This document shows positions 31,861 to 42,957 of a stretch of 64,000 nucleotides of DNA, in pieces. Both the position numbers and the translations under genes were made by a program. Every line of letters begins with the position of its first letter. The stretch's first letter is position 1. The notes under the pieces are model-generated. The model ran no database searches, had not been told where the DNA came from, and saw only the letters and a program-made list of their open reading frames with translations. Origin of the DNA: Heliocidaris erythrogramma (taxonomy: Eukaryota; Echinodermata; Echinoidea; Camarodonta; Echinometridae); the NCBI GenBank assembly GCA_025617745.1, contig CM046873.1, positions 30,579,410 through 30,643,409 of the forward strand, in the 5' to 3' direction.

Positions 31861-32910
31861 CAGTGGCGTAGCCAGGATTTTTCAGTTTGGGGGGGGGGCA
31901 GACGTGACGGATCCAACAGGGTTTAATTTAAGGGCGGTTTTAGGGGGTTGTGTAGGAGGGGGGGATTTCCTCCCGCGCAAAGCTCTGACGTTTTATAGCA
32001 AATTTTTGAGAAAGATAACGGCTTGTAGCAGACTCCCGGACTGCTGTTCAGTTTTTTTGACGCAATACTGCAATGTATGTAAGAGGGGGAATGCAGGGAG
32101 GGGGAGTTTTTCCCCCTCCCACGCGAAGTGCGAAAGCTCTGACCACAGGCGTAGCCAGGATTTTCAATAGGGGGGGGGGGGGCAGACGTCAAGGATCCAA
32201 CCGCATAGCCAGGATTTCATTTTAGGGGGCGGTTGTGAGCACGCGAAGTGTGCGAAATTGGTGATGAGCACGCAAAGCTGGGGATGGGTGCAGGGAGGGG
32301 GGAGTTTCCCCCTTCCGCGCGAAGCGCGAAAGCTCTGACGTTTTATAACAAATTTGAGAGAAAGATAACGGCTCGCAGCAGCCTTTTTAAGGCGGAAAGT
32401 CGGACTGCTTTTCAGTTTATTTGGTCGTAATACTGCACTGTATGTAACAGGGGTGGGTGCAGGGAGGGGGAATTTCCCCCCTTCCGGCGCGAAGCACGAA
32501 AGCTCTGACGTTTTAGCACCTTTTTTATTAGGCGGAATGTGAGTCCGGCGCCCTGGCTGTTTTTCAATTATTTGGACGCAATACTGCACTGTATGTAACA
32601 GGGGTTGGTGGGGTGGGATTTTCTCCCTTCCCGCGCGAAGTGCGAAAGCTCTGACGTTTTAGCAGATTTGAGAGAAACATAACGGCTCGTAGCAAACAAT
32701 TTTTTAAGGCGGAAAGTTATAGTTCGACGCCCGGACTGCTTTTCAATTATTTGGACTCAACATTTCACCGTACGTAACAGCTAGGTAGGGTGCAGGGAGG
32801 GGGAGTTTCCCCCTTCCCGTGCGAAGCGCGAAAGCTCTGATGTTAGTTCGACGCCCTGGCTGCTTTTCAGTTATTTTGGACGCAATACTGCACTGTACGC
32901 AAACGGAGTG
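31861..32910. repeat. GC-rich tandem array seeded by a CAGTGGCGTAGCCAGG end
   Basis: Begins CAGTGGCGTAGCCAGG, a hAT-like terminus, then repeats at 150-195 bp intervals: GTGCAGGGAGGGGGAGTTTC, CCCCTTCCCGCGCGAAG, GCGAAAGCTCTGACGTTTTA, GAGAAAGATAACGGCTCGTA and GACGCAATACTGCACTGTAT. Six units. Two more CGTAGCCAGGATTTTCA termini sit inside at 32148 and 32203. Confidence 0.85.
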
Positions 32911-33139
32911 ATTATTCCGAATATACAACACCAAATATCACTTTTGTAATTTTTCAACATAGTCACATGAACAATTTAACAACTTTTAGAAAATCCAAAT
33001 CAAGAATAAATGATTTTAAAATTTAAAAATATAAACTTCCGTCTCATCTTTGTAATTATTTTGATGACTACAATGATGAATTTCAAATAAATTCTATCAC
33101 GAAATTCTCATCATCAAAGACGACATTCTCATCATCAAA
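32911..33139. other. Short gap, AT-rich
   Basis: No exon; a 23-bp tandem duplication (TTCTCATCATCAAAGACGAC) lies at 33104-33147. Confidence 0.5.
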
Positions 33140-33283
33140 GACGACATCACCCTCTCTCCAGCACGACTTTTTAGCGAATGTCGTGTGCGGTGGGCACTGA
33201 TTTTTTTGCCGTTTGTCGTGTAGAATGTCGTGTTGTCGTGTCGTGTGTCGTGTGTCGTGTTCGGTGTGAATCCGCCTTTACAG
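33140..33283 (-). mobile_element. Terminal part of the AAGGCGGATTCACACC element, opposite orientation
   Basis: Read on the minus strand from 33283: AAGGCGGATTCACACCGAAC, then ACGAC iterations as at 16168. About 50 bp are shared, after which the two ends differ. Confidence 0.5.
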
Positions 33284-33904
33284 CAAAATCGTGTGCTGCA
33301 AGCTAGCTGCCTCCCGGGGGGGGGGGGGGGCACTCACATATATATGTCACGCATGTATGTGCCGCTGTGACGTCCCCCATTTTCAACCTTCTCGGGTCGC
33401 TCCCATGATATGCGATTTTCAGATTTTCACTAACCGCACCTCGATTGGCTTCCGACTCGCTCCCTAGAATATGAGAAAACAATGCGCACAGCCCATTGTC
33501 CGGGAACGGTCGCTCCCTAGCCTCCCAGGCCAGCGCAGCGGGGAGCTGGGCGGCCTAGTGCCCCTAACTGAACGCGGTATTACTAGTGCTAGCGGCGGCT
33601 CAGCGAGATCAATCTGCATGCGACATCGAGCCAGTGCAGTGGCGCGGCATGTACAGCGTTAAAAACAGCGCTGCGACCGCTGACTCAGCTCATGCACCGT
33701 ATGTGTACCAGAGTAGTGAGATCGCGAGCAGCTAAAATTAGCTCTGCCTATGAGCCCGTTCGCTCCTTAGACCCTCAAAAATGAGCTTCCTCAATTAACC
33801 ATTTAGCTCCTTAGCCCCCTGTTTTGAGATTGGCAGCGGCACACCCACATCCAAAAACAGGTTGAGTGCCCCCCCCCCCCCCGGGCTCTACGGTACGGTA
33901 CGGT
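33284..33904. other. GC-rich repeat-like block
   Basis: G-run at 33316, C-run at 33871 and an intervening G+C-rich segment (33480-33700) rich in GCAGCG and GCGATC words. Antisense and sense openings are short. It might be a promoter-like island but I see no exon attached. Confidence 0.35.
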
Positions 33905-34300
33905 AGACCTACCCTCTTTTTCTCCAGTGACTCCAGCTTCAGAACTGCAGACCGACTCTTGTTTTTTTTTTAGCTCCCTGTGTTTGGCTTCCAGTTCCAC
34001 AGCCCTCAGTTCCCAGTCTGATGACAGGGATAGCTGTCGGCCGCAGCATTTTATTCTTGGGCGCAAATCCTAGCTGGTCATACAGCCCCTGGCCTGAGGG
34101 CCTGACTATCGAAGTCCTCCTCCCTGAAGTGGTCACTGCAAACAGTACTGTGGGCGGAAGGGCCATCCCACTGAGCTAGCTCGCGTCAGCTTGATCCTTG
34201 AAATCCAAATTTTTCGAGTTGCATCTTTAGGAAAGGTGTGCAGACTGACACCATCGCTGGTGCCTTTGCTGCACCCAGCAACAACACATCTCCTCGGCAT
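33905..34300 (-). pseudogene. THAP-domain protein remnant
   Basis: Minus-strand frame from ATG at 34300 starts MPRRCVVAGCSKGTSDGVSL, then HTFPKDATRKIWISRIKLTR, the N-terminal half of a THAP zinc-dependent DNA-binding domain (C-x4-C and the FPKD motif). The second half continues in other frames: VCSDHFREEDFDSQALRPGA (C..H of the zinc site), then FAPKNKMLRPTAIPVI, the AVPTI-like end. A short coiled coil (ELEAKHRELKKKQ) follows. At least two frameshifts. Such domains occur in host regulators and in P-element transposases; nothing here decides which. Confidence 0.8.
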
Positions 34301-35025
34301 TTTCTTGAGATATGCACTCCTATCATGCCTATCCAAAATTCCCTGCACTAGATATACACAGACAAGCGTCGTCCGCTAGCTAGATGTTCCCGATGGTACG
34401 TCACAGGTCACCTGACAAGGCACGTGACTGGGCCCTATTTTTCGAGGGGCGTGACAGACTAGCTGATAAACGTGCGATTTAGGCAATTTCAACGAAGCTT
34501 ATAGAAGTACACAGATCTTTTTAATAAAAAGTATATGCGATTTCTAGCAATATTGACACAGTACTTTGATATTATCATGAAATGTATAATTCTAATTGAC
34601 TCGCCCTTTAAACTGAAGAGGAACTGCTCATGAATGAACATTTCGTTAAATACTTAAGCAATAAAGGAGTCTTGCTAGGTACAATGGAATATTTGGATAT
34701 ACTCCCAGTCATGGAAAATACAAAATAAAATGATTGATATTTTTAAGGACAAAGAAGGTAAGAAAATATCAGATTTCAAGAACCTTTCTTCTGAACATTC
34801 ATTAAAATTGGCTTCCTGATAAAATATGAAACATCAGTCCCAGACGTAAATATTCATGTTTGCTGTTTCCATTAGAAAGAAAATAATTGTCTTAGAGCCA
34901 AAACCGCTACAATATCAATTGTGCTATCCAAAACGTTAGGGAGAAACGATATTTCCCCCTAATTTCCGTTTCTCCGTATGTACGAGTTTTTAAGCACAGA
35001 AATTCCCCCTAATCCGCAGTTAAGC

Positions 35026-35059
<34 letters not shown>

Positions 35060-35804
35060 TAGCACTAATCATATTATAGTGATAAATAAATGATTACATA
35101 AATTACTTAAATAAATGAAAACAAATATAACTGTAAACAAAAAAACAAAAAAGATGTGCAAAGAAATGATCAGGCGGATAGATACATCGACTTGGATTGA
35201 ATAGCTGGAATTGCAATGGCAAAGGCACCGATTAAAGGGAAAATATTAAATGATAGGAAGTAAAAGTGAAAGTAGAATTTTTGATACTAAATTTTGGCAC
35301 AGGAAATAAATTTCCAAAAGTAATATATACATAAATTCATCTTCCCAGATGTTATTAGAATACGTTGTCCTTTATTGTTTGAACTTATTCATTATGATGC
35401 TACAAAATTTTGATAAGTTTATTAATGTTGAAATTTTGGGAGAATTGAATAATAATAATACTACAGTATATTGCGCAGTATAAATAGCGCGGCTGACTTA
35501 GATGTGAGCAACGAACGTAGAGGGCGTCAATACTTTGCAGTATCAGGGGGTCTCAACTCCGCTTCTGCATCCGGCTTTCCATGGGGGCATTTCCGGCGGG
35601 TCAAAAGTGCACACTGCTCCCACTTTTCATGTATTAGCCTATGAAGCCAAATTTTTTTCAGTGTACCAGCGAAAATCAGATTTTAGCCTGCGCGCAGCGC
35701 GTAAAGTTATTGAAATTATAAATTTGAATATTCATGAGCTTTTATAAGTAATTAACATAAAATTGAACTGTACTTAGGCTTATACTGTTGTGTAGCCAAA
35801 CTGA
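34301..35804. other. No gene seen
   Basis: AT-rich, with a (TAA)n microsatellite at 35023-35059 and a weak repeat of TTTCCCCCTAATTTCCG / AATTCCCCCTAATCCGC at 34950-35025. Confidence 0.5.
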
Positions 35805-36133
35805 GCAGAAAATGATAAAGAAGAACAAGAAGAAAAAGAAGATAAAGAAGAAGAAAAAAAGAAGAGGGAAAAGAGGAAGAAGAAAAAGAAGAAGATGAAG
35901 AAAAAAGAAGAGCAAAAGGAAGAAGAAAAAGAAGCAGAAAAGAAAAAGAATTGGAAGAGGAAAAGGAAAAAGGGGAAGAGGAAAAAGATGATGAAAAAGA
36001 ACAAGAAAAAGAAGATGAAGAGGAAAAGGAAGAAGAGGAAGAGGAAGAAGAAAAAAAGAAGAAGTAAAAAGAAGAAGAGGAGGAAGAAGAAGAAGAACAA
36101 GAGGATGAAGAAGAAAAAGAAGAGGAAGAAGCC
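35805..36133. repeat. 330-bp purine tract, (GAA)n-like
   Basis: Plus strand is over 95% A/G, mostly GAAGAAGAAAAA, with only scattered T or C. Long frames on both strands through it (Lys/Glu-rich or Leu/Phe-rich) are composition artefacts. Such a tract could form triplex (H-)DNA. Confidence 0.9.
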
Positions 36134-37737
36134 TTCCTTCGATATTGAATTTCCCTTCATTGAACGCTTTCCTTGTGCCTTGCAGATCTGGCATATCATA
36201 TCTCAAGTAAAACAGAAGTACAAAGAGAAAATGTGCTCCCCATGACCCCATATGTACCACCATGCACCAGCTGTTGCTGCTGCATGTACCCCCCCCCCCC
36301 CCCCCAAAAAAAAAAAAAAACAAAAAACAACAAACAAAAAAAAAAACCCCAAACAAACAAAAACAAAAACAAACATACCAAAAACAAAAAACAAAAAACA
36401 ACCCAACAACTAACCTCAAAAATTTGATTTTTATTTTCTTCTTCCTCTTCTTCTTCTCCTTTTTTTTCTTCATCTTCTTGTAAAATGAGTCCATCAGCAG
36501 AAACCCACACAATTCAGTCTATCATCCAGTTATTCAAGGCTGCATAAGACTGTATTTATACCAATCCACCATCACACTTCAGAACACATGCCATATTGTG
36601 CCTGCATCATCATCATCATCATCACCACATCTTTCACAAAATTATGGGGAAAACAACAAATAGAAATTTATCAATGTGAAATGGTGTTTATTAAAATAAC
36701 TCACTTATCAACATAAAAGTTAATGCTCTCTTGAAATGCAATATACAGATTATAACATATGGTTCATGGACAACAAATCATGGGGCAGGTGAGGGTGGGG
36801 GCAGCATACCAATTGCTATTTTATTTCATTTTGTAAGTTTAAATATATCTAGTGACATCCAATATATAGGTGGATTATAATGTACATCTATGTACATCCC
36901 TTCAAATTATCATCAGAATATACAAGACATAAAAGTACAAAGAGACCACCTTACTGCTCAAAATAATATGAGGCAATGTTTGTCCAAATATTGTTAGTTT
37001 TGAAAATTTTGGCGTGGGCTGAAACTCCCGAGTGCCTGATTCGTTTGCCTAGAAACATGCCCCAGATTGATTGCACAATTATTGCATAGATGATAAAAAG
37101 GAACAAATTACAGATTATAAATTCATTTGTGTTTCAAGAAAAATAATCATAGCTATCGCAGGATAGCTTCATGGAGCTGATGAAAGGGATTATCCCTTGA
37201 AGATCAAATAAATATGATTAAATCCTAATGCACTACTTATGCATACAATTATAAGCACAAGTTGCATTAAAGAAGATGAACTAAAATCATTTTTCATAAT
37301 AATAGTCATGCCGCAATTTTCTAACTCTTTTTCTAAATTACATTGGAATTAAAAGGAAAATTCTTTGATTTGAAAATTTATTGGTTATATTTCGAATGTA
37401 AATTACTGCATTAGTCTGAGGTGACATGATAACTGACTGTGCCTAACTTAAAAGGTTTTTATTAAGTACGTTTTTGAAGTGTAAAAAGATTTTAGAATTA
37501 GGCTCAAGATTAATCACTTTCTAGTTATCATGTTTCAAATGGGCCAATCATACAAACTACATGTACAATTTTTTTCATTTACGTGTACATGGACATGTAG
37601 ACCTACAAAAGGTAAATTTGTGGTAGTCAAAGTCTTTGCTTTTATTTCAAAATTACGAATTTGGGGGTATATCTATAAATACACGTATTTGCCATTATGT
37701 AAATTAGCAATAAATCTCTCTAGAAATTTTAATAAAT
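36134..37737. other. No firm gene; low-complexity and AT-rich DNA
   Basis: C-run (36290) joined to A-rich CAAAAA repeats to 36415, then TTCTTC repeats to 36480. On the minus strand DMPDLQGTRKAFNEGKFNIE (about 36130-36205) reads protein-like but lacks convincing splice sites. 36500-37700 is AT-rich and empty. Confidence 0.4.
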
Positions 37738-37838
37738 TAAACATTAAATGATAATAAAGTTAAAAATACTTTGATCCGTAATGACTCCGTTACTTGACAC
37801 TTAACAAGCCATGTAACTGATGAGCTTCCTTGGACAAC
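37738..37838 (-). other. Possible terminal exon (weak)
   Basis: Minus strand: TTTTTGTTTTTATGATGCAG acceptor at 37839, then an open frame to a stop near 37738; an AATAAA-type signal lies near 37640. Phase fits the exon at 38313-38432. Composition of the peptide is not persuasive. Confidence 0.2.
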
Positions 37839-38312
37839 CTGCATCATAAAAACAAAAAGAAAGGACAGAAAAAAGTAAACTTCTTGTAGACTGTGGACTG
37901 GATTTTAAAGAAGGAAACAAAAATGGGTACATCTATCCAGGGGCGGATCTTTCTTCAATAATGATAGAAATGTAAATCTAAGTTTAAATCATATAACAGA
38001 AGTACATATTTGCATCTTCCATTCCAAATTTGATCCTAGACCAAGACATCTAGCAAACTTTAAAATGGCGAAATCGGTAAGCGGGTACAATCAAAATAAT
38101 TTAGTGGACTTTAGAATTTTGATTTTGACTGTACAGACTACGTCTACGTACGGTCTACAGAAAACAGATACACATCTAAGTCTAAGTAATATAAAAATAA
38201 GATCTAATCTTACAGAGTTACTAGTACAATGTCTAAGACTAAGCAATGGCCAAATTGAAATTTACACCAATTATGTGGGCATAGAGGTCTACATTTTCAA
38301 AAAACAATTTAC

Positions 38313-38432
38313 CTTGGGTTTCCTGCAGTGAGTGGATGACAATAATCTAAAGCCCGGCCCCAGGTAGGGTCTATCACGATATTGGATGATCTGGTCCTGG
38401 TCCCCGTGTTTCTCTACACTGGTCCAATAGCT
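38313..38432 (-). CDS. Candidate host-gene internal exon, 40 codons
   Basis: Minus strand TTTTGTTCTCTTTTGATTGCAG|AGC is a good acceptor and CCCAAG|GTAAAT a good donor. Between them lie exactly 120 bp, open only in the phase-0 frame (both other frames have stops): SYWTSVEKHGDQDQIIQYRD then RPYLGPGFRLLSSTHCRKPK. It is rich in Tyr, Trp, Pro, Gly, Asp and His, unlike the low-complexity frames around it. I do not recognise the protein. A GC-rich segment at 38880-39080 with CGG|GTAAGA on the same strand could be its first exon, but the phases do not join directly. Confidence 0.45.
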
Positions 38433-38662
38433 CTGCAATCAAAAGAGAACAAAAGGTTAGGATCATGGTAATAATAAAAAGCATGCCACAGATGTAATGT
38501 TTAGATTAATAATATTACACTCGCACATGTACTACTCTCGTTTCAGTGACTCGTCATGGTTGTCACTACAGACAGTACACAAAAGAAATTGAGACAGCTC
38601 TCCGAAGCAGCATTAGGTTATATATAATGAAGAACATTGTAAACTGGTCCAGCATGATTCAA

Positions 38663-38735
38663 TAATAATAAAAATAATAATAATAATAATTGCATTTATA
38701 TGGCGCTTTATATACGGGCGTTTCTAAGCGCACTG
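38663..38735 (-). repeat. SINE/LINE tail remnant with (ATA)n
   Basis: (AATAAT)n followed by TTGCATTTATATGGCGCTTTATA, the same tail type as the SINE at 49504 and the fragment at 51165. Confidence 0.6.
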
Positions 38736-40047
38736 GTTGTCTGTTTAAGTAAGTAAACTAGTATTAAACACGATAACATTGTCATTCAAATTCTAAGTTG
38801 ATATTTCTTACTTAAACAAAATTCAAGGCGAGGGTCTATGGTACTTTAGGCCTAGAATCTAGGCTAGATGCAGGGCACCTGCAACTTTTGCTATCGTAGG
38901 CAAAGCGCAGTTAGCCGGCCAGGATCGGCGCACCAAAAACTAACAGACCGCTGGGCAAGATCTTACCCGGCGCGGCCTAGCTCCCCAGAGTGAGGATCTT
39001 GCGCATTCAGCGTCGTGATCAATCTTGAACAGGTCCACATCTACCGCAGATTGTCGGTAATGATGCCATGAGCTTTACTTTTTAGGCTTGAGCACTGTCA
39101 TAATATACAGATCTTCGGAAAATTTCTGATCTTTTCGAAAAATATTACCAGTTGACTATTTAAAATGACCGTTTTAGAGTTCAATCAAAGATAAACATTT
39201 TGTTTTGTAATGCAAGAGAGGGGGACTGGGTGGGATGTGGGATAATACGTTTTGTACAGTGAACTCACTAGCAGCCACGACGAACACATCCCAATTATTA
39301 AGAGGAACGTTAAACAAAATACATATTGTAGGAATTACCCCCACCCCTATAGGCCTTTACCCATTAGAGGGCGCCATACATCTTTGGGGACGAGACTGTG
39401 TGGAAAATAGACTGGACTGAATACTGACTCAACTGGATACTACAGGATAAACAGTTGTGGTAAGTTTAGTCTTTCTCACCGCTTTTCGTAGTGTAAGTAT
39501 TTCCTCGTGTAGTTAAGGTTTTTAAGACCGAAACTACATAATTTTACATAATTTTTTGGCACAGCGGGCACAGCTGCCCATATACGCATAGGTATTTTGT
39601 GCGATCCCGTGCGTTGGGCTAAGCTGCTCGCTGTGACTGATATCGGAATCATAGTAGGGTAAAATTTGGATTATTGTCGAAAGCAGGGCTGCTAGGTCGG
39701 CCTTGTCTATTTTGAACGTTGTGATATATATTTTTGTGCGTTTGGTGTGAGTGTCATCGGTCGGGCTGAGTTATTGGCCCGGCTTGAGGCATTTTTCTGA
39801 GTTTTTTTTAGTCGTCTGTCCCAGTGTAGTTCCGGCGAATTTTTGCCGGGGTTTTTTCCGTTGGGGGTGAGAAGGCTAGTGCTATACACGTGTGTCCTTG
39901 TTTTGCTTCTGTCACGGGTGTTTGGCCTTAGTTGATGCTGTGAGGTGTCTGTTTTGGTGTCTTTTTAAGGTGATTGTTGTTGTGCGTGTGCTTTTGGGGT
40001 GTGACAGTGGGTTATTTGTCAGTTTGGGTGTTTGTTTCGTCTGCTCA
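38736..40047. other. No firm gene; GC-richer segment at 38880-39080
   Basis: Most of this stretch is single-copy-looking. GTG|GTAAGT at about 39458 on the plus strand is a perfect donor without an evident exon. The G/T-rich stretch 39700-40040 resembles nothing I know. Confidence 0.4.
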
Positions 40048-40305
40048 TTATTTATGTTGATGAAAGAGAGCATCAGTGTGAGCACGAAAGTGTGCGTTAC
40101 AAATTATTCTTATAACTCTCTTTTGGATGAAAAATAGTTTTTCATTTTGCAATTTTGAAGAATTACCCCAAGCCAACATATCATAATTAATATATGGAAG
40201 AATTAAAGACGAATACAGGATAAACAATATTTCTTTTGGAATAACTGCTTTCAGTTTGCATATAACACCAGTATTTCGTGATAAGAGCTTAGAAAGGTTA
40301 TCCAC
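40048..40305 (-). pseudogene. LINE ORF2 post-RT region
   Basis: HVDNLSKLLSRNTGVICKLK, ILFILYSSLILPYINY and KLFFIQKRVIRIICNAHF are the thumb and connection typical of CR1/L2-like ORF2. It joins the RT frame across a 1-nt loss at about 40345 (KFLG written as KFLV). Ends abruptly after AHTDALF. Confidence 0.82.
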
Positions 40306-40319
40306 ATGAATTTTCCAAT

Positions 40320-41192
40320 TCAGTTTGTCATCAAAATAGAGACCAAGAACTTTGTAGAATTTACTCTATTTATTGAAACTCCCCCAAACAAAACATTTCC
40401 AGGTAACATTTTAGCAGAATTACTAAAAAGCATATAATTGGTCTTCTGAAAATTTAATGATAGTTTGTTTGCATGAATCCAAGTTATAATATTACTTAGC
40501 TCAAAATTAACTGTTTGTAATAGGACCCGAGGATTCTTGTGTGATAAAAAAATATTTGAGTCATCTGCAAATAAAATAAATGAAAATACATCAGAGCAAT
40601 ATTGAAAATCATTAATATAAATAAGAAATAAAAGTGGACCAAGAAGTGATCCTTGTGGAACTCCACACGTGACATTTTGTAATCCTGACTTTGTATCATT
40701 CAGCGAGACAAACTGCCTCCTGTTAGCTAAGTAGCTTGTGAACCAGTCCAAGGCTTTTCCTCTGACTCCATAATGAAATAACTTCTGTAATAATATGTTA
40801 TGATCAACAGTGTCGAAAGCCTTGGAGTAATCCAGAAAAATACCAATTGTGTGCATGCGGTTATCCAATGCGGTAGAAATTTTATCAATAAAGTGTAATA
40901 TAGCATGAGTTGTTGTGTGCTTTTCACGAAAACCAAATTGGAATTTAGAAAAAATCTGACTCGCATTAAAAAATTTCACCGTCCTGACATATATAAGTTT
41001 TTCAAGAATTTTGGAAAATGTTGACAACAGGGAAATTGGGCGATAATTAGTCAATAATTGGGGGTCACCCTTCTTAAATATAGGTATCACCTTTGCTATT
41101 TTCATATTCACGGGGACAATACCATTAATCATTGATAAATTAAAAATATGTACAAGAGGTTGTACAATCCCTAGTATAACATTCTTTATCAA
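40320..41192 (-). CDS. LINE reverse transcriptase
   Basis: A 290-residue frame with all RT blocks: KIAKVIPIFKKGDPQLLTNY and RPISLLSTFSKILEKL, FQFGFREKHTTTHAIL, GIFLDYSKAFDTVDHNILL (block A Asp), CGVPQGSLLGPLLFLIYIND (block B) and LFADDSNIF (catalytic FADD). The first ATG is internal; the true frame is continuous with the endonuclease through PGYDGISNDLIKN, separated by a 1-nt shift in an A-rich run near 41225. Confidence 0.9.
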   Translation of the reverse strand: MIKNVILGIVQPLVHIFNLSMINGIVPVNMKIAKVIPIFKKGDPQLLTNYRPISLLSTFSKILEKLIYVRTVKFFNASQIFSKFQFGFREKHTTTHAILHFIDKISTALDNRMHTIGIFLDYSKAFDTVDHNILLQKLFHYGVRGKALDWFTSYLANRRQFVSLNDTKSGLQNVTCGVPQGSLLGPLLFLIYINDFQYCSDVFSFILFADDSNIFLSHKNPRVLLQTVNFELSNIITWIHANKLSLNFQKTNYMLFSNSAKMLPGNVLFGGVSINRVNSTKFLVSILMTN

Positions 41193-42748
41193 ATCGTTTG
41201 AAATACCATCATATCCTGGACTTTTTCTTTTTTAAGGGAATTTACAACATTAAAAAGTTCTTCTTCATTTGTCGGGAATAAAAATAAACTACTCGGGTTT
41301 GGTTCCCGTAAATAATCAGTAAACATTTTCACGCAGTGAGGCACTGCCCTTGATAGGTTGCGACCAATATTACAAAAATAATCATTAAATTTCTCAACAA
41401 TGACACTTTTATTTTCAATCAGTTCATCATTGATTCTAATGTCATGTATATCTGATTTTTTCTGAGTGGGTTTGAAAACATTTCTAATAACTTTCCATGT
41501 GTCTCTAATATTATTCACAGTCGAGTGAAACTGGTCAGAATAATATTTCTTCTTTGCTGTGCGCAGAATAGAAGTCAAATTATTTCTATACTCAGCATAC
41601 TTCCTGTACATAGATTGCAATCCTGATATTTTATATTTATAATATAATTTATTTTTTTTATTGATTGACCTTAATAGTGAGTTAGTGATCCAAGGCATTT
41701 TAGGAATTTTCTTACGATTTTTACCTCTACTTTGACACAATGGTATACATTCATTGTACAACAACAAAAACTTATCCCAGAAATTATCAAAAGCACTTTC
41801 AACATTCTCATCAGATAAAACTTTACTCCAATCAATTTCAATTAAGGCTTCTCTAAGTTTAGCAATATTTTCAAGGCTGCTTTTCCGAACAAGCTTATTA
41901 CATCCTGGATTAATAATGTAATGTTTCTTGAGAGGCACTTTTGCATAGACAGGGAAGTGGTCTGACAAATCAGAAACAATTATACCAGCAGCAGGGAAAG
42001 GTTGTAAGTTACTAAAAATATTATCAATAAGAGTAGAGGAATTTTCAGTTATCCTAGTGGGTTTAGTTATCAAGGGCATCAGTGAGAAGGCCTCCATCAC
42101 GTTCAGAAAGTCATTACATTGATTATTCACATCACATTGTAATAAATCTATATTATAATCACCCATCAAGAATAGATCTTTATTATTAAGTAAAGGATTC
42201 AGCAAGATATCTTGCAATTCATTCATAACTAGATTCAAATTGCCTTGGGGTGGTCTATAAATAACTCCTAAAACAATATTTCTTCTTCCTGGTAATAATA
42301 TTTCAACAAACAACGTTTCTAACAAATTACTCATAGTGTTAAGTCCATGAAGAACTTGATAATCAAACTGAGATGGGACATACATGGCAACACCTCCTCC
42401 TCGTTTATCATGTCTGCTATTTGAGACTAATTTATACCCTGGGATAGGATACAAGCTGGCATCACTCTCATTACAAAACCAAGTTTCTGAGATACCCATT
42501 GCAGTACATGTATAGTCTGAATGTATATTCGCCATAAATGATAGTAGTTTATCAAAATTTTTAGACATACTGCGAATGTTAAAATGTAAAAGGGTGAGCT
42601 CAGAGAAATGTATGTTATCAAAGAAAGTATTTTCTGTGATATAATTACAGTTTATTGAGGCATACATATTGTTTTCATTATCATCAAAATCTAAAGAATT
42701 TGTGTTGGATTCTAAAAAATTACAAACATCTACTTCAGTCTGAGCCAT
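41189..42748 (-). CDS. LINE ORF2 N-terminus: AP-type endonuclease and linker
   Basis: Starts MAQTEVDVCNF at 42748, a plausible natural start. Endonuclease motifs in order: LLHFNIRSM (Asn), GISETWF (catalytic Glu), DKRGGGVAMYV, VIYRPPQGN, MGDYNIDLL (Asp/Asn), TLIDNIFSN and SDLSDHFPVYA (Asp/His). A basic linker (KKNKLYYKYKISG, YRNNLTSILRTAKKKYY) leads to the fingers of RT (FNDYFCNIGRNL). Full catalytic set is present. The enzyme nicks chromosomal DNA for target-primed reverse transcription. Confidence 0.9.
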   Translation of the reverse strand: MAQTEVDVCNFLESNTNSLDFDDNENNMYASINCNYITENTFFDNIHFSELTLLHFNIRSMSKNFDKLLSFMANIHSDYTCTAMGISETWFCNESDASLYPIPGYKLVSNSRHDKRGGGVAMYVPSQFDYQVLHGLNTMSNLLETLFVEILLPGRRNIVLGVIYRPPQGNLNLVMNELQDILLNPLLNNKDLFLMGDYNIDLLQCDVNNQCNDFLNVMEAFSLMPLITKPTRITENSSTLIDNIFSNLQPFPAAGIIVSDLSDHFPVYAKVPLKKHYIINPGCNKLVRKSSLENIAKLREALIEIDWSKVLSDENVESAFDNFWDKFLLLYNECIPLCQSRGKNRKKIPKMPWITNSLLRSINKKNKLYYKYKISGLQSMYRKYAEYRNNLTSILRTAKKKYYSDQFHSTVNNIRDTWKVIRNVFKPTQKKSDIHDIRINDELIENKSVIVEKFNDYFCNIGRNLSRAVPHCVKMFTDYLREPNPSSLFLFPTNEEELFNVVNSLKKEKVQDMMVFQTI

Positions 42749-42922
42749 ATGTACATGGTGGGGTGCTTTACTGAGTAAACCTGCAGTATATGAAACATCA
42801 ACAAAAAGTCAGCTGTCACATTTATACATAATATAAACATAGATATATACAGAGCACCAATGTGCAGATGGTCACTCATAGTGGGGGGGGGGGGGATATA
42901 CAGAAATATAAAAAAAGGCAAG

Positions 42923-42957
<35 letters not shown>

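Noticed and set aside
35742-36512. Long frames (up to 256 codons) through the purine tract
   Set aside because: Leu/Phe- or Lys/Glu-only composition on both strands follows from the (GAA)n tract; no domain, start context or splice sites.
38880-39080. GC-rich block as first exon of the 38313 gene
   Set aside because: A donor is present but the phase does not join the candidate exon; kept only as a remark.
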